The position numbers and the translations under genes were made by a program. Below, in pieces: positions 17,051 through 27,146 of a stretch of DNA of 64,000 bases (within the stretch, counting starts at the first letter, position 1; the number at the start of each line of letters is the position of its first letter). A model generated the notes under the pieces. That model was given only the letters and a program-made list of their open reading frames with translations. It was not told the origin of the DNA and made no database searches. Origin of the DNA: Pseudogracilibacillus sp037071985 (GTDB lineage Bacteria > Bacillota > Bacilli > Bacillales > Amphibacillaceae); the NCBI RefSeq assembly GCF_037071985.1, contig NZ_JAXHDF010000015.1, forward strand, positions 1-64,000. The letters are read 5' to 3'.

Positions 17051-18661
17051 ATGATTCATTTATCAGAAAAGAAAAAATTAACAATAATGATTGCTATTAT
17101 GGTCGCAATCTTTTTTTCAGCAATTAACCAGACAATCATCGGTGTCGCCATGCCTCGTATCATTGCAAAGCTAGGTGGAATGGATTATTACACTTGGGTC
17201 ATAACTATATATTTACTTACAATGGCTGTTGCATCGATTCTTGTTGGAAAGCTGTCGGATATATATGGTCGAAAGCCATTTATATTGGCTGGTATTAGTT
17301 TATTTACGATCGGAGCATTCTTATCAGGTCTTTCAGGAAATATATTACAGTTAATCGCCTTCCGTGGGATAACGGGTTTTGGGGCAGGGATCATTATGTC
17401 CACTGCATTTACAGCGATTGGTGACCTATATCTTCCTAGGGAACGGGCACGTTGGACTGGATTGATGAGTGGTATATTTGGTATTTCTAGTGTGCTTGGG
17501 CCTTTGATGGGCGGATACATTGTCGATCATTTAGATTGGCATTGGGTGTTTTGGGTCTTTCTTCCACTTGGAATCGTAGCCTTAATTATGATTGCTGTTC
17601 TATTTCCAAAAGTAGAACGTAGAGAAGGAGAATCTATTGATTATATTGGTTCTGCTTTTTTGACAATTACCATTGTAGCGCTATTGCTTGCATTCAGTCT
17701 CGCAGGAGATGGTCCTGGAAAATATGCTTGGACATCTTGGGAAATACTTGGATTATTTGGCTTAACAACTCTTGGTCTCATTGCCTTCATTATTACAGAA
17801 ACGAAAGTAAAATCACCAGTGCTACCTCTTGCACTATTCAAAAATGACATTGTGACATTATCGAATATCGCATTATTTTTAATGAGTGCAGGTATGATGG
17901 GAGTAATGATCTATGCTCCATTTTTTATTCAGGGAGTTAAAGGTATTTCGCCAAGTGGCTCTGGATATATGATGATGCCGATGTCGATTGTAATGGTATT
18001 TGGAACGGCATTTGCTGGTCAATATATGACTAAAACAGGAAAGTATAAAGGACTAGCTCTAATTGGGCTATCTATTTCTGCAATTGGAATTTTTCTGCTT
18101 TACTTTATTAATGTCGAGACACCCGTCTATTTAATGATTATCTTTTTAAGTATTATTGGTATTGGGCTTGGGCTTTGTATGCCTGTCTTTTCGTTAACTG
18201 TACAAAATGCCGTTCCTTTGAGAGAACTAGGAGTAGCATCTGCGTCTTCGCAACTATTCAGAAACTTAGGAAATACGATTGGAGTCGGGATACTTGGCTC
18301 TATTATGGGATCAAGAATGGCTATGAGAATGACTGAGATGTTTGCCGATGAGCAATCAACTAGTCAAGTTGAACTTCCACCTGCACAAGCGGAGCAGTTC
18401 GGGGAGCTGATGAATCCTGAAATACTGTTGGATCAACCAAAACTAGACCAACTTATACAACAAATTCCTGCAGAAATGGTACCATTTGCAAATAAAATGA
18501 TCGATACGGTGAAAGATGTATTCAGTGATGCAATCACTACGACATTCCTTGCGGGGGCGATTATTATGGTTATTGGGATAGTAGTTGCATCATTGATCAG
18601 AGCAATCCCGCTTGTATCCGCAAATGATCCGGAGCATCAAGCTCAAAAGTCTGAACAATAG
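17051..18661 (+). CDS. DHA2-type MFS multidrug efflux transporter
   Basis: Major-facilitator drug:proton antiporter of 536 aa with 14 predicted helices. Motif A (GKLSDIYGRKP, residues about 65-75) and the antiporter motif C region (GIFGISSVLGPLMGGYIVD) mark the DHA2 drug-export family (EmrB/QacA/Bmr3-like). The insertion near residues 425-485 is a hydrophilic loop before the last helix. Co-transcribed with the MarR repressor and followed by a bidirectional terminator. Drug specificity cannot be read from sequence. Confidence 0.93.
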   Translation: MIHLSEKKKLTIMIAIMVAIFFSAINQTIIGVAMPRIIAKLGGMDYYTWVITIYLLTMAVASILVGKLSDIYGRKPFILAGISLFTIGAFLSGLSGNILQLIAFRGITGFGAGIIMSTAFTAIGDLYLPRERARWTGLMSGIFGISSVLGPLMGGYIVDHLDWHWVFWVFLPLGIVALIMIAVLFPKVERREGESIDYIGSAFLTITIVALLLAFSLAGDGPGKYAWTSWEILGLFGLTTLGLIAFIITETKVKSPVLPLALFKNDIVTLSNIALFLMSAGMMGVMIYAPFFIQGVKGISPSGSGYMMMPMSIVMVFGTAFAGQYMTKTGKYKGLALIGLSISAIGIFLLYFINVETPVYLMIIFLSIIGIGLGLCMPVFSLTVQNAVPLRELGVASASSQLFRNLGNTIGVGILGSIMGSRMAMRMTEMFADEQSTSQVELPPAQAEQFGELMNPEILLDQPKLDQLIQQIPAEMVPFANKMIDTVKDVFSDAITTTFLAGAIIMVIGIVVASLIRAIPLVSANDPEHQAQKSEQ

Positions 18662-18726
18662 GAGTAACTTCTTATCCAGACCTAACAGAACTTGTTGTAC
18701 GCGTTGAATTAATCTTTAATTTAAAT

Positions 18727-18767
18727 AAAGCCTAGGCACCGATATATATAGCGGCTTCCTAGGCTTT
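18727..18767. terminator. Bidirectional terminator
   Basis: A 10-base perfect stem AAAGCCTAGG/CCTAGGCTTT with T-rich flanks lies between the convergent MFS and luciferase-like genes. Confidence 0.75.
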
Positions 18768-18867
18768 AATATTCCATAGTATTAGAGTCAAAATTTGTCA
18801 TCAAATTCTATACGTAATTGTTTTTAAAATTGTTCTTTTAAATTCTCCAATAATCTAACTACCTATA

Positions 18868-19881
18868 TTACTTCATCATCTCTCCTATAATTTCATATGA
18901 TCGTAGACGTTCCTCGTGATCAAAAATAGGCGTGCTAATAATAAATTCATTCGTTTTTGTTTCATTTAAGAAACTATTAATTTTTTTCTGAACAGTTTCA
19001 GGACCACCAATAATCGTAGTTTTGGGGTCTAATGATTGTAAAACGGCATATTTCTCTTGAGGAGTCCAGATAGCTTCCATATCTTTAACAGGCGGCTGGA
19101 ACTTAACGGATAATCCTCTTGTCATGTTAAGGAATTGTTGTTGTAGAGATGTTGCCAACCACTGCGCTTTTTCATCTGTATCTGCTGCAATCACATTAAT
19201 CCCTAACATCGTATATGGTTCTTTTAAATATAATGAAGGCTGAAAATGTTGATGATAAATTTGTAATGCCTCCATTACATAAGCCGGAGCAAAATGACTA
19301 GCAAATGAAAATGGCAAACCTAATTCCGCTGACAACCTAGCGCTAAAACCACTTGAACCTAATAGCCAAATTGGAATGTCTAATCCTTCTCCCGGAACAG
19401 CACGAACAGGAGCGGTTGGATTAGATTCAAAGTAACTACGTAGTTCGGCTAATTGCTCTGGAAAATCTTCTCCGCCACTATGTAAGGTTCTGCGCAGTGC
19501 ATAAGCTGTTTGCTGGTCCGTTCCCGGTGCACGACCAATACCTAGATCAATTCTTCCTGGATAGAGTGACTCAAGCGTTCCAAACTGTTCGGCAATAACA
19601 AGTGGCGCGTGGTTTGGTAGCATGATTCCTCCTGAGCCAACACGCATCCGTTCTGTAGCACCCGCAATATGGCCAATCAAAATAGATGTAGCCGAACTTG
19701 CAATACCCGGCATATTATGATGCTCGGCAAACCAGTAACGATTGAATCCCAGTTTTTCTACATGTTGAGCCAGACTTATACTATCTTTAAATGACTCTTG
19801 TGGATTACTTCCTTCATTTATTCCAGCCAAATCTAACACTGACAGTGGAATACCGTTAAATTTCTTTGCATATGATGTCAC
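18868..19881 (-). CDS. Luciferase-like (LLM class) flavin-dependent oxidoreductase
   Basis: Protein of 337 aa of the bacterial-luciferase superfamily, group called MsnO8/YceB-like. Seen: PLSVLDLAGINEG at the N terminus, YWFAEHHNMPGIASSAT (about 48-64), the RMRVGSGGIMLPNHAPL strand-loop, LGIGRAPGTD, and the LLGSSGFSARLSAELG phosphate-binding region. Such enzymes use reduced FMN; the substrate is unknown. It starts with GTG at 19881 behind AGGAGTG. Single-gene unit preceded by a long gene-free stretch. Confidence 0.9.
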   Translation of the reverse strand: MTSYAKKFNGIPLSVLDLAGINEGSNPQESFKDSISLAQHVEKLGFNRYWFAEHHNMPGIASSATSILIGHIAGATERMRVGSGGIMLPNHAPLVIAEQFGTLESLYPGRIDLGIGRAPGTDQQTAYALRRTLHSGGEDFPEQLAELRSYFESNPTAPVRAVPGEGLDIPIWLLGSSGFSARLSAELGLPFSFASHFAPAYVMEALQIYHQHFQPSLYLKEPYTMLGINVIAADTDEKAQWLATSLQQQFLNMTRGLSVKFQPPVKDMEAIWTPQEKYAVLQSLDPKTTIIGGPETVQKKINSFLNETKTNEFIISTPIFDHEERLRSYEIIGEMMK

Positions 19882-21015
19882 TGTGATACACTCCTACTAT
19901 TTATATTTTGCACTTGTGGTAACCCATTCATCACAAAATGAATAGAAAGTCGCATTATCAAATTTCCAGTTCGTTTATTAAAGGAGCAACTTGTAAATAG
20001 TACTCGACTTTATACTTACTAATAGAAAGTTGTCAATTATTCACTTACTTTATTAAAATCTTAATTCGATATTTTACGACTCTCATTATATTCTTTCGTT
20101 GTATAGCGATAATTCATTGCTTCTCAAAACTTGTTCTTTATTTATTGTCTCATGAATATGTTTCTTGATTCCCCTCTAGCTGTAAAATAATTTATCTGTT
20201 ATCTCTATTTTAACAATAAGGCTTGTACAAGTATTGCTAATTGCTTAGATTATCAGCCATAAAGTTATAGTTAAGTCAAGATACTTTCAAATCCATTTTT
20301 CTAAATTAATTAATTTCTGGCATGCTAACAAAGTTTTTTTGCTTTGAATATAAATTTCTCAACTTTCACAGCGTAATATAAATAAATAGCCTTGGTAGTA
20401 TTAGGCGTTTAGAGATTCATTTCCTTAATGGACTTTCAAGTTACTGGTTACTTTAAAAACTCCAACTATACTTCAAGAATTTTTTCAACGTCGCATTTGT
20501 TATAAACTGTGCATTAATTGCATCAGTTTTATTCATTTCCTGAAGCCGCTTCGGAAAAACACTTCGCTTTCACCACGGCATAAGAGCGACATCAGTTCAA
20601 GCTACGCTAGCAAGTATTAAATAGAAAGATAGTCGGCTCCTAAATTCAGTCAACAGTTACCATCCAAGCGGAGGAAATATGTGAAGACTCCTATGGGAGG
20701 AAAGGCCTCGGTGAGACTACGAAGTGCGTAGCACGAAGGGAGGCCGGGCAGCCGCCCATGGAAAGCGAAACATATTTCCGCAGCGGTTAATCAATTCATA
20801 TTTTAATTGCTGCGCAATTTACGTTTTTTGTGCATAACAACTTTATCTGATAAGGTTGTCAAAATAAGAATTGGAAGCATAATCTAGTTTTCCACGTATC
20901 TGTTTAAACTCACTTTGTTTGCGCGAAAGTTGAGTAACTAGACTATATAATTCGTTTCTTTCCACGCTCATGATATCATTAATAAAACGTATTAGTCACA
21001 AAAAGGAGTAGTTAT
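19882..21015. other. Long non-coding region with the second GC-rich repeat
   Basis: No gene supported in 1.13 kb. It contains promoter space for the two divergent flanking genes and the GC-rich repeat at 20541-20790. The remaining sequence is AT-rich with stops in all frames. Confidence 0.6.
20541..20790 (+). repeat. GC-rich dispersed intergenic repeat, copy 2
   Basis: The plus strand at about 20680-20786 carries GACTCCTATGGGAGGAAAGG, a GTGCGTAGCAC palindrome and GCAGCCGCCCATGGAAAGCG, matching the first module of 3781-3965. The reverse strand of 20550-20610 carries GCTTGAACTGATGTCGCTCT and GTGGTGAAAGCGA, matching the second module. The two modules are therefore head-to-head here but head-to-tail in copy 1. 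Confidence 0.75.
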
Positions 21016-21735
21016 ATGAAAATTGAAATTTGGTCAGATTATGTTTGCCCATTCTGTTATATAGGAAAAAGAAAACTTGAGGAAGCGTTGGCTCAATTCC
21101 CGCATAAAGATCAAGTGGAGATTGAATTTAAAAGCTATCAACTTGATCCCGACACTCCACCATATACAGGCCAGGACTTTTACGAAAGTATGGCCAAGAA
21201 ATTCGGATCAGTTGAACAGTCAAAACAAATGGCGGCTGGGGTAGCTGAACAAGCAAAATTAGTCGGGTTAAACTTCCACTTCGATACAATGAAGCCAGCA
21301 AATACATTTGATGCTCACCGACTTACTAAATATGCAAAAGAACATGGGAAAGATAAAGTCATTTCTGAAAAGCTAATGTATGCTTACTTTACTGAATCAA
21401 AAGATATTGGCGATTTCGAAACATTAGCTAGCATTGCGGAAGAAGCTGGATTGGATCAAGAAGAAACACTTGCTTTTTTACAAGATAAACAAGCATATGC
21501 AACTGATGTAAAGAACAATTTAGAGGAAGCAAAACAGCTTGGAATTACGGGTGTGCCTTTTTTTATTTTCAACCGTAAATATGCTCTTTCAGGCGCTCAA
21601 CCAACAGAGACGTTTGTACAAGCTCTTAACAAAGTCTGGGAAGAGGAAAAACCAAACACATCGTTTGAAAATTTAGCAACAAACAGCAAATCAGATGCTG
21701 CTTGTGGAGATGACGGCTGCGACATCCAAGATTAA
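21016..21735 (+). CDS. DsbA-family FrnE-like thiol oxidoreductase
   Basis: Cytoplasmic DsbA-fold protein (239 aa, no signal peptide). Active-site CPFC (Cys 11 and Cys 14) follows the first strand; the all-helical insertion (about 60-165) and the cis-Pro loop GVPFFIF (about 178-184) are typical of the FrnE/2-hydroxychromene-2-carboxylate-isomerase-like branch. A C-terminal pair of cysteines (ACGDDGCD) matches the extra redox pair noted in FrnE proteins. AAAAAGGAG precedes the ATG, and a strong terminator follows. Probable role in oxidative or disulfide stress. Confidence 0.92.
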   Translation: MKIEIWSDYVCPFCYIGKRKLEEALAQFPHKDQVEIEFKSYQLDPDTPPYTGQDFYESMAKKFGSVEQSKQMAAGVAEQAKLVGLNFHFDTMKPANTFDAHRLTKYAKEHGKDKVISEKLMYAYFTESKDIGDFETLASIAEEAGLDQEETLAFLQDKQAYATDVKNNLEEAKQLGITGVPFFIFNRKYALSGAQPTETFVQALNKVWEEEKPNTSFENLATNSKSDAACGDDGCDIQD

Positions 21736-21750
21736 AAACAAAAAAAATCT

Positions 21751-21786
21751 CCCTGTTCCATTTAATATGAATGGAACAGGGGGTTT
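21751..21786 (+). terminator. Rho-independent terminator
   Basis: Stem CCCTGTTCCAT/ATGGAACAGGG followed by GGTTTT, directly after the FrnE-like gene. Confidence 0.88.
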
Positions 21787-21955
21787 TAATAACAGATCAG
21801 TTTATCCTAGTTTAAACAATAGAATTTATTCAATCCTTATTTTTTACAATCACACTAAAATTTAGAACATTACTGAGGTCATTTGTTGCGTAACAAAGTG
21901 AAAAATACATGAAAAGTGAAAACCTTTACAGCAATGTATCATATTTTTTCTTCAT

Positions 21956-22858
21956 CTAAAAATTCATATCTGTTATTTCCTTGCTACTATGTAACAGCTC
22001 AATAAACACCTGCTGAGCTTTTGTTTGGAATGGAGATGTGGTTACTATTGAAAATTTCCTCGCAAAAGGCAGACCTTCAACATCCAAGATTCGTAAATCA
22101 CCATTTTGAAGTTCTCTTTGAATCGCCCACCTTGATAATAAGCTAATGCCTAATCCAGCACCTACTGCTTCTTTGATTGCTTGTGTACTTCCAAAACTCA
22201 TCGCAACATTAGGTATAATTTTATGTCGCTCAAAAACCGTATCTGCCGCTTCTCTAGTCCCGGAGCCAATTTCTCGTAAAACCCACTTTTCTTGGTTTAA
22301 TTCCGGAATATTTATTGGTTCTTTTCGATTGACTAAGGGATGCTTTGGAGATGCGATCACTACCATATAGTCTTCTGCAAAATCTTCTACATGCATGTGT
22401 GGATCATTGTTAAATTTCCCTTCAATTATTCCTACATCAAGCTGATGGCGTGTCATATAATTCACTATTTCCTTCGTATTTCCAATTGTTACTGTCGGTT
22501 GGATTGCAGGATTATTTTCTTGCATTTTTGCAATTATATGTGGGAGTACGTATTCACCAAATGTAAAACTAGCACCTATTGAAAGGGGTCCACTTGCATA
22601 ATTAATTAAATCTTCAACCAATGTCTGCATTCGGGTGTATAGTCCAACTATTTCTGTTCCATGATGGTAAACAATTTCACCTGCTTTTGTTAATCGAACA
22701 TATTTACTCGTTCTTTCCAGCAATCTTGCACCAATGTTTTCTTCAAACGTTCTGATATATTGACTTACCGCCGGTTGAGTCATTAGTAATTCTTCTGCAG
22801 CTCTGGAAAAATTTTGCCGTTCAACAACTGTAATAAACACTTTTAAATATTGATCCAT
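21956..22858 (-). CDS. LysR-family regulator (CysL/YeiE-like)
   Basis: Transcription factor of 300 aa. N-terminal helix-turn-helix RAAEELLMTQPAVSQYIRTFE (about 20-40) and effector domain with GASFTFGEYVLPHII, PTVTIGNTKEIV and LREIGSGTREAAD. This resembles the CysL (YwfK)/YeiE group. It is divergent from the yeiH-like gene, the usual arrangement for a LysR activator of that transporter, and the roughly 130-base space between them should hold the operator. Effector unknown; sulfur metabolites are plausible for this group. Confidence 0.9.
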   Translation of the reverse strand: MDQYLKVFITVVERQNFSRAAEELLMTQPAVSQYIRTFEENIGARLLERTSKYVRLTKAGEIVYHHGTEIVGLYTRMQTLVEDLINYASGPLSIGASFTFGEYVLPHIIAKMQENNPAIQPTVTIGNTKEIVNYMTRHQLDVGIIEGKFNNDPHMHVEDFAEDYMVVIASPKHPLVNRKEPINIPELNQEKWVLREIGSGTREAADTVFERHKIIPNVAMSFGSTQAIKEAVGAGLGISLLSRWAIQRELQNGDLRILDVEGLPFARKFSIVTTSPFQTKAQQVFIELLHSSKEITDMNF

Positions 22859-22991
22859 TTACATCACCACTTTTTTATAAAATATCATCACGTCTTAATC
22901 TAGTATATAGTTTTACTTATAGTTATCATAATAAATAATTATTTCACTTATACATTAATCTATTTTAACATTATTACAAGAGGTGGTTCTT

Positions 22992-24014
22992 GTGACAACA
23001 ACAAATACAAAGACTAAAAAAGACCCTTCCCTTCCAGTTGCTTGGATCGGTGGAGTTACATTTACATTTTTAATTGCTTTCTTAGGATATTTATTAGCAA
23101 TGGTTCCAGGTTTTAACCATGTTGGACAATTAGCCTGCGCAATTATTATTGCCGTTTTTTATCGGCAAATTTTCGGGTATCCAGAATCGATTCGTTACGG
23201 GATTACTTTTTCATCTAAACGGATTCTACGAGTGGCGATTATTTTATACGGTCTGAAATTGAATATAGCTACCGTTTTAAGTGAGGGATTAGGACTATTA
23301 TTACGCGATGCTGGTGTGATTATTTTTGCTATTCTTGCAACAATGTGGCTGGCAAAAGTATTCAAGGCGGATAAAACAATTTCTTTGTTATTAGGTATTG
23401 GAACAGGCGTTTGTGGTGCTGCGGCGATAGCAGCGGTCGCTCCAATTATTAAATCCAAAGATGAAGAGACAGCAATTAGTGTTGGAATTATCGCTCTAAT
23501 AGGGACCATTTTTGCAATCGGTTATACAATTTTACGTCCATTTTTACCACTTGATACTATTTCCTATGGCATTTGGTCTGGAACAAGTTTACATGAAGTG
23601 GCCCATGTTGCATTAGCAGGTGCCCCTGCTGGAGAAGACGGACTAGCTATTGCATTACTTGCAAAATTAGGGCGTGTTTTCTTACTCGTACCACTGTGTT
23701 TCATTTTTATATATATTATGAAGCGAAAAAATAAAGAGGATGAGGCTAATACTCATATTGAATTTCCATGGTTTCTTATAGGATTTATCATTCTCAGTAT
23801 TCTTGGAAGCTTTGTTTTCGGTCATTCTATTCCTGTATCAGAGGTAGTTATGGATGGAGTATTCACGCTAACAACATGGTTATTAACTGCAGCGATGGTC
23901 GGCTTAGGATTAAACGTTAATTTAAAGGATTTACGAACAAAAGCATTGCGCCCATTAGCAGCCATGACAATTACGTCGATTGCCTTATCCATTCTTGTCT
24001 ATTTTATCGTTTAA
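22992..24014 (+). CDS. yeiH: YeiH-family putative sulfate/anion exporter
   Basis: Membrane protein of 340 aa with about 10 helices of the UPF0324/YeiH family. Conserved blocks: RILRVAIILYGLKLN, GVCGAAAIAAVAPIIKSKDEETA, GTSLHEVAHVALAG and the C-terminal VGLGLNVNLKDLRTKALRPL. Members are annotated as putative sulfate exporters, but evidence for the substrate is thin. The start is GTG at 22992, with AGAGGTGG seven bases upstream; an in-frame GTG at 22983 lies inside that site. Divergent from its likely LysR regulator. Confidence 0.9.
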   Translation: MTTTNTKTKKDPSLPVAWIGGVTFTFLIAFLGYLLAMVPGFNHVGQLACAIIIAVFYRQIFGYPESIRYGITFSSKRILRVAIILYGLKLNIATVLSEGLGLLLRDAGVIIFAILATMWLAKVFKADKTISLLLGIGTGVCGAAAIAAVAPIIKSKDEETAISVGIIALIGTIFAIGYTILRPFLPLDTISYGIWSGTSLHEVAHVALAGAPAGEDGLAIALLAKLGRVFLLVPLCFIFIYIMKRKNKEDEANTHIEFPWFLIGFIILSILGSFVFGHSIPVSEVVMDGVFTLTTWLLTAAMVGLGLNVNLKDLRTKALRPLAAMTITSIALSILVYFIV

Positions 24015-24464
24015 GACTAAGAAGAGATTTAGCCACTATTTAGAAAGGAATATGTACAAGTCACATTTCCCAGATTAAGAGTCTACTCCCTGAAAGTAAA
24101 AGTTCTCATATATCTAAAAACTCAAAAGAAACATAGTTAGTATCTAGAACAATACGTCTGTTTTCAAACTGTTTTCAATAGCGAGGTTGCTTATTAGTAT
24201 TTCTTGTAAGTCGATGGATGATTCTGCGGCCCCTATGTAACTTCCTTTATCTTCTACTTTCCTTTAATTATATACTAATGAATCGATTGTTCGGAGTTAA
24301 TAATACTTTGTCCCCCTACATTCCCTTGTGTAAATAATTAATATAGTATGATTCCGTTGTAAATCTATTTATTTCAGATAGAGAACGTAGAATCTATCAA
24401 AGCTATAGCACATACTTTACTTTTGCTGTACGATTAATGTAAGAGTGAAAAAGTTGGTGAACCT
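24015..24464. other. Non-coding region before the Bce-type locus
   Basis: 450 bases with no supported gene or clear structured RNA; it should contain the promoter of the response-regulator gene at 24465. Confidence 0.5.
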
Positions 24465-25160
24465 ATGTTTAAAATTCTATTAATTGAAGATGACGCAAAT
24501 CTATTTGATGAAATACGCGAGCGGTTAATACAGTGGGAATATGAAGTATTTGGGATTCAAGATTTCGGCAATGTCATGCAAGAATATACAGTCATTCAAC
24601 CAGACCTTGTAATCATCGATATCCAATTGCCTAGATTTGATGGTTTTCATTGGTGCCGGATGATTCGAACTTCTTCCAACATTCCGATCATCTTTCTTTC
24701 GTCTCGTGATCACCCTTCTGATATGGTGATGTCAATGCAGCTTGGTGCAGATGATTATATCCAAAAACCATTTCATTTTGATGTTCTCATTGCAAAAATC
24801 CAAGCAGTACTTCGACGTGTTTATAATTATGGATCTGAACAAGTAGAAGTAAAATCCTGGTGCCATGCAACGGTTGACTATAGCAAAAATATTGTGAGGA
24901 ATGAATTAGGCTCAATTGAACTAACCAAAAATGAACTATATATCTTAAGAGTATTAATCGATCATAAAAACAACATTGTCAGTCGAGAAAAGTTGATTCA
25001 AAGTTTATGGGATGATGAACGATTTATAAGCGATAATACATTAACTGTAAATGTAAATCGTTTGCGGAAAAGATTGGATGAAATTAATTTGGGGCAATTT
25101 ATTTTAACAAAAGTCGGGCAGGGATACATGGCAATCGAAGAGGAGCAATTTCATGTTTAA
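24465..25160 (+). CDS. bceR: BceR-like OmpR-family response regulator
   Basis: Receiver plus winged helix, 231 aa. Acidic pocket IEDD near residues 7-10, phospho-Asp in VIIDIQLPRFDGF (Asp about 51) and Lys in IQKPF. The C-terminal domain ends in KVGQGYMAIEE. The IPIIFLSSRDHPSDMVMSMQLGADD stretch is typical of the Bce/Psd group. It overlaps the kinase gene by 8 bases and precedes a Bce-type ABC transporter, which it should switch on when an antimicrobial peptide is sensed. The symbol denotes family, not proven bacitracin response. Confidence 0.9.
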   Translation: MFKILLIEDDANLFDEIRERLIQWEYEVFGIQDFGNVMQEYTVIQPDLVIIDIQLPRFDGFHWCRMIRTSSNIPIIFLSSRDHPSDMVMSMQLGADDYIQKPFHFDVLIAKIQAVLRRVYNYGSEQVEVKSWCHATVDYSKNIVRNELGSIELTKNELYILRVLIDHKNNIVSREKLIQSLWDDERFISDNTLTVNVNRLRKRLDEINLGQFILTKVGQGYMAIEEEQFHV

Positions 25161-26157
25161 AAGATATATTGTTGAACGACGAAGCTGGATTTTTCTCTTT
25201 ATCTTTTTACAATTATTGTTCCTTTTTATTGCGTACATCGATCCGTCCATCCCTTTTTCATCCATCCTTTATATTGTCTTTTTATCTATTATTGTATTTT
25301 TAGCTTTTTTCATCATCCGTTATCATAAAGAATCAAGCTTTCATAAAAACATGCAAGAATTAGATGACGTGTACGACCTCCATTCTATAGAAGAAACAGA
25401 GAGTCCTTTTGAGGAAATGATTATTGAATTTTTTACCCGGCAAGCAAAACAACATAAAGCGGAAATTGATAAATATAGATTTGATCTCGAACAGGAAAAA
25501 GATGAACTATTATCTTGGATTCATGAGATCAAAACTCCCCTGACCACCTTGCATTTAATGATTGATCGAATAGAAGATGACTCATTAAAGTCCAAAATGA
25601 TGTATGAATGGTTGCGTATTGATCTATTACTAGACCAACAACTTCATCAAAAGCGAATTCCTTTTATTGAAAATGATTTACACATCGGAAACACTGCATT
25701 AAAATCGGTTATTCACAAGGAGATTAACGTTTTACGAGATTGGTGTCTGCAAAAAGGGATCGGCTTTGAGCTGAATTTAGAGGTAAAAGAGGTATTAAGT
25801 GACTCTAAATGGCTTGGCTTTTTAATCAGACAAATCCTTACAAATGCTGTTAAATATAGCAGTGATTCAGATATCGTTATTAATAGTTATAATAGAGGAA
25901 ATCATACGAAGCTCGAGATTAAAGATGTCGGAAAAGGCATCGAACCGAAAGATCTGCCGCGTATTTTCGATAAAGGTTTTACTTCGACAGATAGTAAACG
26001 TGACCAATCAGCAACCGGGATGGGATTATATTTAGCGAAAAAAGTGGCGTTTTCCTTATTAATCGAGATTAATGTTGATTCAACGATTCATGAAGGTACT
26101 ACCTTTACATTAACTTTTCCTCAAAAAAATGAATTTATCCAAATTATGGGCATGTGA
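25153..26157 (+). CDS. bceS: BceS-like intramembrane-sensing histidine kinase
   Basis: Kinase of 334 aa with two closely spaced N-terminal helices (about residues 14-32 and 37-56) and almost no extracellular loop, the hallmark of kinases that read the flux state of a partner BceAB transporter rather than binding peptide directly. H box LSWIHEIKTPLTTLHLM (His about 122), N box and a GMGLYLAKKVA G box are present. GAGGAG precedes the ATG. A 22-base perfect palindrome overlaps the stop codon and may end the transcript before the ABC genes. Confidence 0.92.
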   Translation: MFKRYIVERRSWIFLFIFLQLLFLFIAYIDPSIPFSSILYIVFLSIIVFLAFFIIRYHKESSFHKNMQELDDVYDLHSIEETESPFEEMIIEFFTRQAKQHKAEIDKYRFDLEQEKDELLSWIHEIKTPLTTLHLMIDRIEDDSLKSKMMYEWLRIDLLLDQQLHQKRIPFIENDLHIGNTALKSVIHKEINVLRDWCLQKGIGFELNLEVKEVLSDSKWLGFLIRQILTNAVKYSSDSDIVINSYNRGNHTKLEIKDVGKGIEPKDLPRIFDKGFTSTDSKRDQSATGMGLYLAKKVAFSLLIEINVDSTIHEGTTFTLTFPQKNEFIQIMGM

Positions 26158-26172
26158 CAATATTGTCACATG
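26151..26172 (+). terminator. Perfect 22-base palindrome over the bceS stop
   Basis: CATGTGACAAT/ATTGTCACATG followed by CTTTTATC. It can form a hairpin at the end of the kinase gene. It may attenuate read-through so that the ABC genes are induced from their own promoter; a protein-binding site is the alternative. A second perfect 20-base palindrome (GAAAAAAAGA/TCTTTTTTTC) is at 26201-26220. Confidence 0.55.
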
Positions 26173-26387
26173 CTTTTATCATTTGTTCGTTAAATCAAAG
26201 GAAAAAAAGATCTTTTTTTCTTATGATATATGTGATTCAATAATTAAATTTAACATCTGATAAAAAGTCTAGAAGATTTCCAATTTAGGTAATCACTTTC
26301 CAAGGGCGATTATTTATAAAAAATAATGTTCAGATTATTTTTAGAATAAAAAATTGATTCAATATGAAAAGGTGTGAGTTAAAGTTC

Positions 26388-27146
26388 ATGTTATTAGAAG
26401 CAACGAAGATCTATAAAAGCTATGGGAGAAAACTTACTAAACAAGAAGTGTTAAAAGGTTTAGACATCCAAGTGGACAAAGGCGAGTTCGTAAGTATTAT
26501 GGGGCCATCAGGTTCCGGAAAAACAACATTATTGAATGTGCTTTCTTCCATTGACAAAGTAAGTCAAGGGTCGATCAACATTCAAGGGAATGAGCTTACA
26601 ACAATGAAAAATAAAAAATTAGCTGAGTTTCGAAAGAATCATTTGGGATTTATTTTTCAGGAATATAACTTGCTTGACACCCTGACCGTTAAAGAAAATG
26701 TGTTATTACCATTATCAATAAAAAACGTATCAAAAAAAGAGGCGAACGATCGATTTGAAACAGTGGCAACCGAACTTGGTATATTTGATATAAAAGATAA
26801 ATATCCTCAAGAAATATCAGGCGGACAGCAACAACGTACATCTGCTGCACGTGCATTTATTCATGAACCAAGCATCATCTTTGCCGATGAACCTACTGGA
26901 GCCCTTGATTCAAAAGCAGCTTCAGAGTTATTAAACAAACTAAGTGAATTACATCAAAAGCGGTCTTCAACAATTATTATGGTAACTCACGATCCAGTAG
27001 CAGCTAGCTACTCTTCAAGAGTTATTTTTATACGAGATGGAGCTATCTTTTCACAGTTGATAAGAGGTGAGGAAACTAGACAAGACTTCTTTACTGCCAT
27101 CATTGGAACGCAAGGGGTGTTAGGTGGAGTCTACCATGGACATTAA
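26388..27146 (+). CDS. bceA: BceA-like ABC transporter ATPase
   Basis: ATP-binding subunit of 253 aa, the usual BceA length. Walker A GPSGSGKTT (about 38-46), Q loop in FIFQEYNLL, signature SGGQQQR, Walker B IIFADEPTGALDS and the H-loop VTHDP are all present. The ATG at 26388 follows a GGTGTGAG site; an earlier ATG at 26364 is less well placed. It overlaps the permease gene by 11 bases. With the permease it should remove cell-wall-active peptides from their lipid-cycle targets and signal to the BceS-like kinase. Confidence 0.93.
   Translation: MLLEATKIYKSYGRKLTKQEVLKGLDIQVDKGEFVSIMGPSGSGKTTLLNVLSSIDKVSQGSINIQGNELTTMKNKKLAEFRKNHLGFIFQEYNLLDTLTVKENVLLPLSIKNVSKKEANDRFETVATELGIFDIKDKYPQEISGGQQQRTSAARAFIHEPSIIFADEPTGALDSKAASELLNKLSELHQKRSSTIIMVTHDPVAASYSSRVIFIRDGAIFSQLIRGEETRQDFFTAIIGTQGVLGGVYHGH

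Noticed and set aside
26201..26220. Perfect palindrome GAAAAAAAGATCTTTTTTTC as BceR site
   Set aside because: It lacks the TnACA-N4-TGTAA pattern expected for BceR-type operators; A/T runs make such palindromes common here.
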